Origin: Gracilaria vermiculophylla
Lineage: Eukaryota > Rhodophyta > Florideophyceae > Gracilariales > Gracilariaceae
Reading direction: 5' to 3'
DNA: 64,000 nucleotides
Assembly: GCA_019155205.2 (NCBI GenBank)
Contig: JAHNZQ020000181.1
Coordinates: 1,530,088 to 1,594,087 of the forward strand
Numbering within the stretch: position 1 is the first letter of the stretch; every line of letters starts with the position of its first letter. The notes below the pieces were generated by a model. That model did not search any database, was not told the DNA's origin, and was given only the letters and a program-made list of their open reading frames with translations. Of this stretch, positions 29,518 to 37,947 are shown piece by piece. The position numbers were made by a program, and so were the translations under genes.

Positions 29518-29807
29518 CGCTGCGGCGCCGCGCGCGGCGCGAGCGCACGACGCCGCGCGCACGCGCCGCGCCGCGCCGGCCACCAGCCGCCGCCCGCCGT
29601 AAAAGTACTGGCGACGTCATGCCGCCGCCATGCCATGCGTTTCATACTCGCGCCGCCGCGCTATAAACGGCGAATCACTGCCGCCGTCGGGCGCGAGATT
29701 GCGCAACACGTCAGCCGCCCGCCGCTTGTTGTTGTTGTTGTTGTTGTTGTGGTGCGCTGCTGCCGTCGCGCGCGCCGCGTCGCCGCGCGCCGTGCACCGC
29801 CCACGCC
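29518..29807. promoter_or_regulatory. UvrC promoter region with (GTT)n microsatellite and CRE-like half-site
   Basis: 290 bp between the upstream stop and the UvrC ATG. Contains CGACGTCATG at 29612-29621 and a GTT trinucleotide array at about 29727-29750. The role is inferred from position. Confidence 0.4.
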
Positions 29808-32057
29808 ATGCTTGCGCGCGCCTTCCTGCCGCCGCCGCCGCCATCGCCGCCGCCGCTGCTGCTGCGGCCGCTGGCCGCGCCGCGCCGCGCGCCGCTGGCC
29901 GCGCGTGTCGCGCCGAGCCGCCGCCGCGCGCGCCGCGCGTGCGGCGCCGCCGCCGCCGCGCGCGTGCGCGCGCTCGCGCCCACGCCCACGTCCACGCCCG
30001 CCAACGCGCCCGCACCCGCGCTCGCCGACGCGCCCGCCAACGCGCCCGCACCCGCGCCCGCCGACGCGCCCGCCGACGCGGCCGCCGACGTGGCGCCGCT
30101 GTGGCTGGCGGACGCGCTGGAGGCGGCGCCGGCCGAGCCCGGCGTGTACCGCTTCGTGGACGCGCACGGGCGCGTGCTGTACGTGGGCAAGGCGCGGCGC
30201 GTGCGCGCGCGGCTGCGGCAGTACCTGCGCGCGGCGCCGCGCGCGGCGCGCGGCGTGGCGGCGGCGGCGGCGCTGCCGGCGCGCACGCGCGCCATGCTGG
30301 CGGCGGCGGCGGGCGTGGACGTGGTGGCCACCGGCTCGGAGGCGGCGGCGCTGGCGCTGGAGGCGGCGCTGGTGCGCGAGGCGCAGCCGCCGTTCAACGT
30401 GCGGCTGCGCGACGACCGGCGCCACCCGTTGGTGCTGGTGCGCGACGGCGAGCGGTACCCGCGCGTGGCGGTGGTGCGCAGCCGGCGCGCCGCGCGCGCC
30501 GGCGACGCGCTGTACGGCCCGTTCGTGCACGAGCGCGCGCTGCGGCGGCTGCTGGCGGCCGTGCGCGCGGCGTTGCCGCTGCGCCAGCGCGCGCGGCGCC
30601 TGTTCTCCGACCGCCCGTGCGTCAACTACCACACGGGGCGCTGCCCCGGGGTGTGCCAGCAGCTGGTGTCGCCGGCGCAGTACCGCGCCACCATCGACAG
30701 CGTGCACAAGCTGTTCTCCGGGCGCGTGCACGAGGTGCTGGCCGACATGCGCGCGCGCATGCGGCGCCACGCGGCGCGGCACGAGTACGAGCAGGCGGGG
30801 CGCCTTCGAGACGGGGTGCGCGCTCTTGAGAGCGCGTTTGGTGACGCAACGGGGCTGCAGCGCGCGGTGGAGCAGGCGCAGCAGGCGGCGGCGGTGGTGG
30901 CGTCGGCGAGCAGCAGCAGCGCGCGCTCGCGCGACATCTTTGCCATCGCGTCGGCGGGGCGCGTGTGCAAGGTGGTGCTGCTGCAGGTGCGCGGCGGCAC
31001 GCTGGTGGCGCGGCTGGTGTTCTCGCCGGAGGCGACGGCGCCGCACGCGCAGCTGCTGAGCGCGGTGCTGAGCGAGCACTACGCGCGCGCGGCGGCGGCG
31101 GCGCAGCACGTGCCGGGCGAGGTGGTGCTGTGCGAGCGCGCGCACGACGCGGCGCTGCTGGGGGCGGCGCTGAGCCAGCGGCGCGGCAAGCGCGTGCGGC
31201 TGCGCGGGCGGCGCGGCGAGGCGCTGGCGGCGCTGGCGCAGCGCAACGCGCGCATGGAGGTGCGCTTCGAGACGCAGCGCGCGCGCGCGGCGGCGCGCGA
31301 GCTGGCGGCGCTGCGGCAGCTGCTGCGCGGGCGCGTGGCGCTGCGCGGCGCGGGCGGCGCGGCGCTGCGGCGCGTGGAGTGCTTTGACGTGTCGCACACG
31401 GCGGGCGGCGACGCGGTGGCGGCGATGGCGGTGTTTGTGGACGGGGTGGCGCGGCGCGGCGAGTACCGGCGGTGGGGCGTGAGCGCGCGCAGCTCGCGGC
31501 GCACGCGGCGCGACGACTGCGCCAGCGTGCGCGAGGCGCTGCAGCGGCGGTTTGGGGCGGCGGCGGCGGCGGCGGAGGAGGCGGCGGGGCTGCCGCAGCT
31601 GGTGGTGGTGGACGGCGGGCGGGCGCAGCTGGCGGCGGCGGCGGCGGTGCTGGACGCGCTCGGGCTGCAGCGGCGCGTGGGGCTGGTGGCGCTGGCCAAG
31701 CGCGACGAGGCGGTGCTGGCGCGCGGGCACGAGCGCGCGCTCAACTGGGACGCGGCGGCGGGGCGCGCGGCGGTGGGCGACGCGGTGCGGCTGCTGTGCC
31801 GGCTGCGCGACGAGGCGCACGGCGCGGCGCTGCGGGCGCACCGGCGGCGGCGCGGGCGGCTGCAGCTGGGCGCGGCGCTGGAGGGCGTGCGCGGGCTGGG
31901 GGCGCGGCGGCGCGCGGCGCTGCTGGCGCACTTTGGCGGCAGCGCGCAGGCGGTGGCGTGCGCGTGGCGCGCGCAGCTGCAGCGCGCGCCGGGCGTGGGG
32001 CGCGCGCTGGCGGCGCGCGTGCACGCGCACTTTGATGACGAGCGGCGCGCGGGGTAG
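29808..32057 (+). CDS. uvrC: UvrC, excinuclease ABC subunit C, nucleus-encoded
   Basis: 749-aa intronless ORF, longer than typical bacterial UvrC (~600 aa) because of a ~95-residue Ala/Arg/Pro-rich N-terminal extension that looks like an organelle transit peptide with an Ala-Pro repeat spacer. GIY-YIG nuclease at about 110-195 (GVYRF, LYVGKA), UVR motif for UvrB binding near 322 (YEQAGRLRDGV), RNase H-like endonuclease domain with CFDVSH near 524, VVVDGGRAQL near 600 and RDEAH near 667, and helix-hairpin-helix motifs at about 685-745 (LEGVRGLGARRRAALLAHFGG). The key catalytic motifs of both incisions are present. It would make dual incisions with UvrA/UvrB, most plausibly in plastids. Extreme Ala/Arg enrichment reflects the GC of the island. 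Confidence 0.95.
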   Translation: MLARAFLPPPPPSPPPLLLRPLAAPRRAPLAARVAPSRRRARRACGAAAAARVRALAPTPTSTPANAPAPALADAPANAPAPAPADAPADAAADVAPLWLADALEAAPAEPGVYRFVDAHGRVLYVGKARRVRARLRQYLRAAPRAARGVAAAAALPARTRAMLAAAAGVDVVATGSEAAALALEAALVREAQPPFNVRLRDDRRHPLVLVRDGERYPRVAVVRSRRAARAGDALYGPFVHERALRRLLAAVRAALPLRQRARRLFSDRPCVNYHTGRCPGVCQQLVSPAQYRATIDSVHKLFSGRVHEVLADMRARMRRHAARHEYEQAGRLRDGVRALESAFGDATGLQRAVEQAQQAAAVVASASSSSARSRDIFAIASAGRVCKVVLLQVRGGTLVARLVFSPEATAPHAQLLSAVLSEHYARAAAAAQHVPGEVVLCERAHDAALLGAALSQRRGKRVRLRGRRGEALAALAQRNARMEVRFETQRARAAARELAALRQLLRGRVALRGAGGAALRRVECFDVSHTAGGDAVAAMAVFVDGVARRGEYRRWGVSARSSRRTRRDDCASVREALQRRFGAAAAAAEEAAGLPQLVVVDGGRAQLAAAAAVLDALGLQRRVGLVALAKRDEAVLARGHERALNWDAAAGRAAVGDAVRLLCRLRDEAHGAALRAHRRRRGRLQLGAALEGVRGLGARRRAALLAHFGGSAQAVACAWRAQLQRAPGVGRALAARVHAHFDDERRAG

Positions 32058-32078
32058 TGTGGTGTTGTGTTGTAAACT

Positions 32079-33052
32079 TTACGCGGACGGCGACGGCGGC
32101 GGCGACGGGGCGGCGGCGGCGCGGCGCGCGCGCTTGGGCGGCGGCGGCGAGGCGAGGGCGCGGCGCTGGGCGGGGGGGGCTGCGGCTGCGGCGGCGGCGG
32201 GCGGCCACGGGCGGTGCAGATCGGGCAGGGCGGGGGCGGGGCGGGCGACGGCGGCGATGCGCGCGGCGAGGTCGTTGAGCACGAGCGCCCTGCGGCGGCG
32301 GCGGCGGCGGCGGCGGTGGTGAGCGCGGGGGCGGGGGCGGCGGGGACGTGGTCGGGGTGGGGCGGCGGCGGGGGACGTACTTGAGGTGGGCGTCGCGCGC
32401 GGCGGGGGCGAGCGAGGGCGGGAGCGCGAGCGGGGGCGCGGCGGGCGGCGCCAGCAGGCGGTGCGCCTTGAGCGCGGCGTTGCGCACGTGCAGGCAGGCG
32501 CGCGCGAGGGCGGCGAGCGCGCGGCGCAGGGCGGCGGCGTGGGCGCGCAGGGCGGCGGCGGCGGCGCGCAGCCCGCGCAGCAGGCGGTCGCAGAAGTAGA
32601 CGGCGGCGGCGGCGTGCGCGTGCGCGGCGGCGTGGAAGAGGCGGTGGCGCAGGGCGGCGACGCGCGCAAAGTGCGCCAGCACGGCGGCCAGCGCGTGCGC
32701 CACGGCGTCCAGCGCGCGCCCCGCGCCCGCCGCGTGCTCGCAGATCTCCAGCTCGTCGTCCCACAGGCGCAGGCGCGGGTGCAGCGCGCGCGGCACGGCT
32801 GCGGCGCGGCGGCGGGGGGGGGGGGGGGCGCGGCGGCCGCGGGGGGGGGGGGGGGGGGGGGGGGGGCGCGCGCGCGCGCGCGGCGGTGAGAGGCGGCAGC
32901 AAACAGGCGGCGCGGCGCGGCGCGGCGCGCGGCGGCGACGTACCGAGAAAGCGGTGGAAGCGCGGGCGCGCGGCGGCGACGGGGCCGCGGCGCACGCGGC
33001 GCAGCGCGCGCGCCAGCGGCGGCGACGGCGGCGGCGACGGCGGCGGCGGCAT
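32079..33052 (-). CDS. Ala-rich helical protein of unknown function, three exons
   Basis: Exon 1 is 33052-32944 (ATG plus 36 codons), intron 32943-32799 (GTACGT...GCAG, containing poly-C in sense), exon 2 is 32798-32381, intron 32380-32290 (91 bp, GTACGT...GCAG), exon 3 is 32289-32079. Phases 1 and 2 match and the sum gives exactly 245 codons plus stop. Exon 2 encodes an Ala/His/Leu-rich, strongly helical domain beginning with LHPRLRLWDDELEICEH; exon 3 begins LVLNDLAARIAAVARP and ends in a basic Pro/Lys/Arg tail with a possible nuclear signal (PKRARRA). No family is recognised. Its stop lies 21 bp from the UvrC stop. The size of the first intron is uncertain because of the poly-G assembly tract. 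Confidence 0.62.
32290..32380 (-). other. Intron 2 of the 32079-33052 gene
   Basis: 91 bp, GTACGT donor, GCAG acceptor, phase 2; it joins DAHLK to ALVLNDL in frame. Confidence 0.65.
32799..32943 (-). other. Intron 1 of the 32079-33052 gene, with G/C homopolymer tracts
   Basis: Donor GTACGT, acceptor GCAG. It contains two G runs (about 32814-32828 and 32841-32866, plus strand) that read as poly-C before the acceptor. The true length may differ. Confidence 0.55.
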
Positions 33053-33190
33053 GGAGCAGCGCGGCGGCGGCGGCGGGGGGGCTACGGTGGCGCGTAGGTG
33101 GCGCGCGCGCGCCATTTACAGTCTCGCGCGCGCTCGGCGGCGCGGCGGCGCCACGTTGCGCGGCGCGCGCGCGCGCGCCATGACGTGAGC

Positions 33191-33227
<37 letters not shown>

Positions 33228-33392
33228 GCGCGTGTACGGGAGGCGGAAGCGCGCGCGCGCGCGCGCGCTCGCTGCGCGGCGCCTACTTAAGCGCGCGCGC
33301 GCCGCGCCGGGGGAAGGGCTGCGCGCCCGCCCCGCGCCGCAACGCCGCGTACGCGCACCGCCGCGCGCCCCGCCCGCCGCCCCTCGCCACGC
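33053..33392. promoter_or_regulatory. Divergent promoter between the Ala-rich gene and the cyclin gene
   Basis: 340 bp, very GC-rich, with a GCG trinucleotide array at about 33190-33226 and TGACGTGAGCG at 33181-33191. Confidence 0.45.
33181..33191 (+). promoter_or_regulatory. CRE/bZIP-like motif TGACGTGAGCG
   Basis: Third exact copy of the 11-mer; about 200 bp upstream of the cyclin start and 130 bp upstream of the divergent gene start. Confidence 0.35.
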
Positions 33393-34511
33393 ATGGAGCT
33401 GCGCGCGTGCGAGCGGCCGCTGGGCGCCGCCGACGTGGGCGCGCGGCGCATGCAGCTGCGCGCGTGCGAGCGGGCGCTGGGCGCCGCCGACGCGGGCGCG
33501 CGGCGCATGCGGCTGCGCGCCAGCGAGCGCGCGCTGGGGCGCGGCGGCGGCGGGTCGCCGCCGCCGGCGCGCAAGCGGCGGCGCGTGGGCGAGTGCGGCG
33601 CAGCGGCGGCGGCGGCGGCGGAGGCGGAGGCGGCGGCGGAGGCGGAGGCGGAGGCGGAGGCGGAGTGGGAGGCGGAGGCGGCGGCGGAGGCGGCGGCGGA
33701 GGCGGAGCGGATGTGGCGCGCGTCGCCGGCGTCGGTGGTGGTGGCGGCGGCGGCGGAGGGCGGCGACGCGGTGCAGACGGAGGCGCTGTGGCACCTGGCG
33801 CAGCGCGACGTGCTGCACGTGGCGCGGCGCGGGCACCTGCGGGCGTCGGGCGTGAGCGCGCGCATGCGCGAGCAGGTGGTGGCGTGGTCGCGCGACATGG
33901 CGCGCTTCGTGGGCGCGCCCGACGCGGCGGCGGCCATCGCCACCAACGTGTTCGACCGCTTCGTGGGGGCGCAGCGCGTGCGGCGCGGCGTGCTGTACGC
34001 GCTCACGGCCGCGTGCGTGCTCATCGCGTGCAAGCAGCTGGTGGAGCACGCCGTGCCGCTGCGCGTGGTGGCCGCCAGCGCGCGCTGCGCCGCGCGCGAC
34101 GTGGCGCTGCTGGAGCGCGTCGTGCTCAACGCCCTGCGCTGGCGCGTCAACGTCGTCACCCCGCACGAGGCCGCCGCCGAGCTGCTGGCGCGCTTCCCCG
34201 CCGCCCCCGCCGCCGCCGCCCCCGCCGCCGCGCGCCACCGCGCCCTCGTCCACTCGCTGCTGCTGCACTGCCTCATGGACGCGCGCCTGGCCAGCGTGCG
34301 CCCCACCGCCGTGGGCGTCGCGTGCGTCGTCGTCGCCGCGCGCCTCGGCGCGCGCGCGCGCCCCGCCGCCGCCGCCGCCGCCGCGCGCACGCCCACGCCG
34401 CACCCCGCGCTGCGCTACGCCCAGCGCTGCGGCGTCGACATGCACCACGTCGCCCTGTGCACGGCGCGCCTGCTGCGCACCGTCGCCGCCGCCCTGCGCC
34501 CCGACTCGTAG
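33393..34511 (+). CDS. Cyclin with N-terminal tandem repeat
   Basis: 372 aa. Residues 1-49 are three near-identical ~20-aa units (RACERPLGAADVGARRM and variants) from 60-bp DNA repeats, followed by a basic PARKRRRV segment (possible nuclear signal) and an Ala/Glu tract. A cyclin box lies at about 155-260: MREQVVAWSRDMARFVG, ATNVFDRFVG, LTAACVLIACKQLVE and LLERVVLNALRWRVNVVTPHEAAAELL, with the conserved Lys in ACK. A second, weaker cyclin fold follows (HCLMDARLASVRPTAVGVACVVVAARL). The overall pattern is closest to D-type or A/B-like core cyclins; no LxCxE or destruction box is obvious, so the class is open. Probably a CDK partner in the cell cycle. Confidence 0.85.
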   Translation: MELRACERPLGAADVGARRMQLRACERALGAADAGARRMRLRASERALGRGGGGSPPPARKRRRVGECGAAAAAAAEAEAAAEAEAEAEAEWEAEAAAEAAAEAERMWRASPASVVVAAAAEGGDAVQTEALWHLAQRDVLHVARRGHLRASGVSARMREQVVAWSRDMARFVGAPDAAAAIATNVFDRFVGAQRVRRGVLYALTAACVLIACKQLVEHAVPLRVVAASARCAARDVALLERVVLNALRWRVNVVTPHEAAAELLARFPAAPAAAAPAAARHRALVHSLLLHCLMDARLASVRPTAVGVACVVVAARLGARARPAAAAAAARTPTPHPALRYAQRCGVDMHHVALCTARLLRTVAAALRPDS

Positions 34512-34566
34512 TAAACCACAGCGCGCGCGCGCTCACCGTCCCCGTCGCCGCCGCCGCCGCCGCGCG

Positions 34567-34574
34567 CATGACGT
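34567..34574. promoter_or_regulatory. CRE palindrome TGACGTCA
   Basis: Perfect 8-bp CRE palindrome, 60 bp downstream of the cyclin stop codon. Potential bZIP site; function unknown. Confidence 0.3.
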
Positions 34575-35137
34575 CAAGCCGCTGCGGCCCGTGCGCGCGC
34601 CGCGCCGCCCGTTCCACCGCCTGTCGTCATGCCACTCGCCGCCGTCGCCGCGCCGCCGCCGCCGCACTCGAGACTGCCCCCCCCCCCGCGCCCTCGCCGC
34701 CGCCGCACTCGAGACCGTCGCCGCCGCGCGCCGCGCGCCGCGCGCCGCGGTCCACCGCCGCCGCCGCCGCGCGCCGCGTTCCACCGCGCCGCCGCCGCGC
34801 GCCGCGCCCGTTGCGGCGCGCGCCCGTTCATTCACCGCGCCGCCCCTGTTTTGTGCTTCTTTTGTTGTTGCTGTTTCGCGCCGCGCGCCGCGTTCCACCG
34901 CCGCCGCGCCGTGGCGCGCCGCTCGCCCGCCGCCGGCGCGCACGTCCACGGCAGCCGCGCGCCGCCGCGCGCCGCCGCCGCCGCCGCGAAACCGCCAACG
35001 CGCCGCCGCGCGCCGCCGCCGCCAGTGGCGCGCGCGCGCGCGCGCGTCACGTGCGCCGCGCCGCCGCGCGCGTGCGCGCCGCGTGCGCGCCGCGTGCGCG
35101 CCGCCGCCGCCGCCTGCGGCGCGCGCGCGCCCGCACT

Positions 35138-35145
35138 TGACGTCA
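35138..35145. promoter_or_regulatory. CRE palindrome TGACGTCA
   Basis: Second perfect CRE palindrome in the GC island, followed by TG as in other copies (ACGTCATG). No adjacent gene recognised. Confidence 0.3.
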
Positions 35146-36146
35146 TGCCGCGCCGCGCGCGCCGCCGCGCCGCCGAATGCGCCGCCGCCGTCGCGCGCCG
35201 CCGTCGCGCGAGCGCGCGCGCGCGCCGTCGCCGCCGCGCCGCGCCGCGCCGCGCCGCAAAAATAGCCGCCGCCGCCGCCAGCTTGCGCGCTCTCCGCCGC
35301 GCCGCGCCGCGCCGCGCGGTGCAGCGCGCTGCCCGCCGCGCCGCCGCTGCGCGCGGCGCCTTGTGTTGGTCGCCGCGCAGCTGTCGCCTTGCAGCAGTGT
35401 GTGCCCTCTCGCGCTTCACGCGCGTTGCGTCGCCCCGCCCGCACGCCTCGCCTTCTCGCTCACACGCAGCAGCGCTGCGCGCGCCCTCGCGTTTTACGTG
35501 GCTGCCGCTTTGTGCGCCCCCCTTCGTCCCCAACTCCACACTCTCTCTTGCACTGCGCCGGCTCGCCGTCGGTGCTCGCTGTCCTTTGACACTGTTCTGT
35601 TGCTCCTTTTTACCTCTCAGCTACGCGCCTCGTCATTGCGCCAATTCTGCAAGCTGTCCCACCCCGTGCTCCTCGTCGTGCCACCTTTTCCTAACAAAAT
35701 AACTTTCATCATCCAAACACTGTCTCGTGCCAACCGAGTCCACCAGTGCACTGCCCTTGCCAACAAAACTCACAAACAGCCGCAACCTCAATCTCCACCA
35801 AAACCACATGCCAACGTACGAGCAACGCTCTTTCAGCACCAACAAACAACACATCTTGCAAAACTGGCCCTTTATTTACAGCAGCACACAACGTTCAACA
35901 TATCTAAAAGCTTCACGCACATCCTTTTTGCGTGCCCAATGCACCGTTTCACACACCATTGTCTGTCCTTACTCAACTATACTAAACTAAATCACTTGCG
36001 CGCCCGTAAACGTGTACTGTTACGTTAGTACAGTGCGTGCAGCACCCCAAAAAAAGACTTTGAAAAAGTGCACCACACCTGCCATTATCAACTGCGCAAG
36101 CTAGCTAGCTACAGCTTTGTATATCTTGTACTTTGGCTCCGATACG

Positions 36147-36162
36147 TTGCACTGCAGTGCAA
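36147..36162. repeat. 16-bp perfect palindrome TTGCACTGCAGTGCAA
   Basis: Perfect inverted repeat within the presumed left arm of the mariner copy. It could be a transposase sub-terminal binding site; function unproven. Confidence 0.4.
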
Positions 36163-36350
36163 GATACAAATTCCTGTGCAACATATAACAAAACCTGCAC
36201 CACGTGTGCCAAAAGCCGCAAATCATGGCCCCCGCGCGTTATCATCCCCCGCAGCCGGGTGATAACCCCCACTTTTGACCCCATTCTTCGTTTTTAGTAC
36301 CGTGCTTTACTTGATAAGTACCTTACCACCCAAAAATCACTTTTCAAAAC

Positions 36351-36355
36351 GTTTC
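36351..36355. repeat. Target-site duplication GTTTC (left) of the gypsy element
   Basis: GTTTC directly outside the left LTR, matched by GTTTC at 40885-40889 directly outside the right LTR. Confidence 0.85.
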
Positions 36356-36566
36356 TTCAACAAGGGATGTAAGGTAATGGCAACTGGGTCGATGGCCCTC
36401 TTTACTGAGCCTGTACTGCTCTGCTGTGGGCTCTTAAATACGCCCCCATACCTATCCGTTCGCGCTCGTTCGCATATCGTCAACACAGTCCTAATTACGC
36501 GACCGTTTTCATCACTGTGTCAGCGCCCCTTTGAACGCATTCAAAGTGCTCTGTTGCTCTGTTGCA
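36356..36566 (-). repeat. 3' LTR of the gypsy element (211 bp)
   Basis: Apparently identical to 40674-40884. On the element strand it starts TGCAACA and ends TGTTGAA, forming short imperfect inverted termini. Confidence 0.92.
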
Positions 36567-36596
36567 CCATTGTCGTCCAAGACCATTGCCGTGGCG

Positions 36597-36785
36597 TCAT
36601 TGTAGGTGAGGCAGCAATTTGTTGCGAACAATGTATTCGTGCAATGCTTGTGTAATTGTACCATCGGCATCAATGAAATCACGCGTTGGCTGCCATTCAG
36701 CGTCGTGGGTCCGAGCATTTTCCATGAGTGTTAGCCATTGATAACCGCGCCCTCTTTTGCGATGAGCAAGAATACGAGAAACCTT
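36597..36785 (-). pseudogene. Chromodomain of the gypsy polyprotein, out of frame with integrase
   Basis: This frame encodes VSRILAHRKRGRGYQWLTL, then AEWQPTRDFIDADGTITQAL, the chromodomain pattern found after gypsy integrases. It is in a different frame from the integrase ORF, whose stop lies at 36784-36786, exactly where this domain begins. Chromodomains direct integration to marked chromatin. Confidence 0.75.
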
Positions 36786-37847
36786 AAATAAAAGGTGTAG
36801 ACGAACTGTCATTAACCGGACAGGGCGCCTTACGGCTCGAGTGAGCAAGCGCGACGGGCTGTTCGCGATGGGGCTTCGTATGAGACACATGTACCACAGG
36901 ATGCGTTCGAATGTGAGCTGGAAAATCCAGGCGAACCGCGTTCCTTCCAATTAGTTCAAGTATGCGAAATGGACCAAACCTTCGGGCAGACAACTTTGAC
37001 GAAGATTGAGCTTTGCTGTACGCATCGATAAAGAGTTTGCGAGAACCCCATACTTGGTCACCTACTTGATAGGTGGGTACCTTGAAATGCACGCTTGCTT
37101 CAGCGGTTTGACGAGCCTTGGCCAGCCGGTGCGCATACTGTGCGTCAGACATCACGGAACTCAAACGATCTCGAAAATCGCGGAGCGTCTCGATCGGTGT
37201 TTGTGCTTGGAAAATGGTGTCAAGAGGGGCTTTTGGCGCCCAGCCAAGGTCAACCTGAAATGGGGAAAGGCCAAGATCCTGAGATACAGCTGAATTGTAA
37301 GCGAATTCGGCACTGGGAAGCAACAGATCCCAATCGTTTTGCTCGAAAGTACAAAAGCAGCGAATGTAGTTTTCTACCATGCGATTCATTACCTCCGAGG
37401 CACCGTCGGTTTGTGGGTGGCGCGAGGAGGCCATACGAAGCCTCACACCGCATAAAGACATCAAGCTTTGCCAGAAATTGGAAATAAAACGTGGGTCCCG
37501 ATCGGATATGATGGAATCCGGTAGGCCATGATGTGGAAATATGTGCACAAAGAAAAGACGAGCAAAGTCATGAGCCTGATCCGTTTCTTTGCATGGCACA
37601 AAACGCACTCGTCGAGAGAGGCGGTCCACCCACGTCGAGATAGAATCGAAGCCACGATCAGTGCGTGGTAGTTTCACAATGAAATCCGTTGCTACAAGAC
37701 CCCAACGGCGCGTCGGAACTGGTAAGGCGGTCGGATCATTCAATGTCTGCCCATGAAAGTCCTTTTGCTGCTGGCATGTGCTGCAACCAGCACAATAACG
37801 TAAAACATCTCTGGTTTTGTGCTTCCAGTGAAAATCTGCCAGACGTG
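36784..37847 (-). CDS. Gypsy integrase (partial, 5' side in gap)
   Basis: Open from the gap to the stop at 36784. Contains an HHCC zinc-binding part (DFHWKHKTRDVLRYC, CSTCQQQK), the DDE core (VATDFIVKLPRT; IISDRDPRFIS; HPQTDGASEVMNR) and the C-terminal GPFRILELIG SH3-like segment. Residues expected for strand transfer are visible. It ends just before the chromodomain owing to a frame difference. Confidence 0.9.
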
Positions 37848-37947
37848 NNNNNNNNNNNNNNNNNNNNNNNNNNNNNNNNNNNNNNNNNNNNNNNNNNNNN
37901 NNNNNNNNNNNNNNNNNNNNNNNNNNNNNNNNNNNNNNNNNNNNNNN
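37848..37947. other. Assembly gap (100 N)
   Basis: Exactly 100 N, unknown true size. It falls between the RNase H and integrase coding parts of the gypsy element, a likely repeat-induced break. Confidence 0.99.

Larger units (their letters stand above)
34512..36030. other. Right flank of the GC island, no gene recognised
   Basis: Up to about 35.35 kb the DNA is GC-extreme with simple CGC/GCC repeats; two CRE palindromes TGACGTCA lie at 34567-34574 and 35138-35145. Composition then drops to ordinary values by 35.6 kb. ORFs here are composition artefacts. Confidence 0.45.

Noticed and set aside
26465..29602. Very long alternative ORFs across the RRP8 and proline-rich genes
   Set aside because: Only the frames with RRP8 motifs and the 28459 start make sense; the others are GC-driven shadows.
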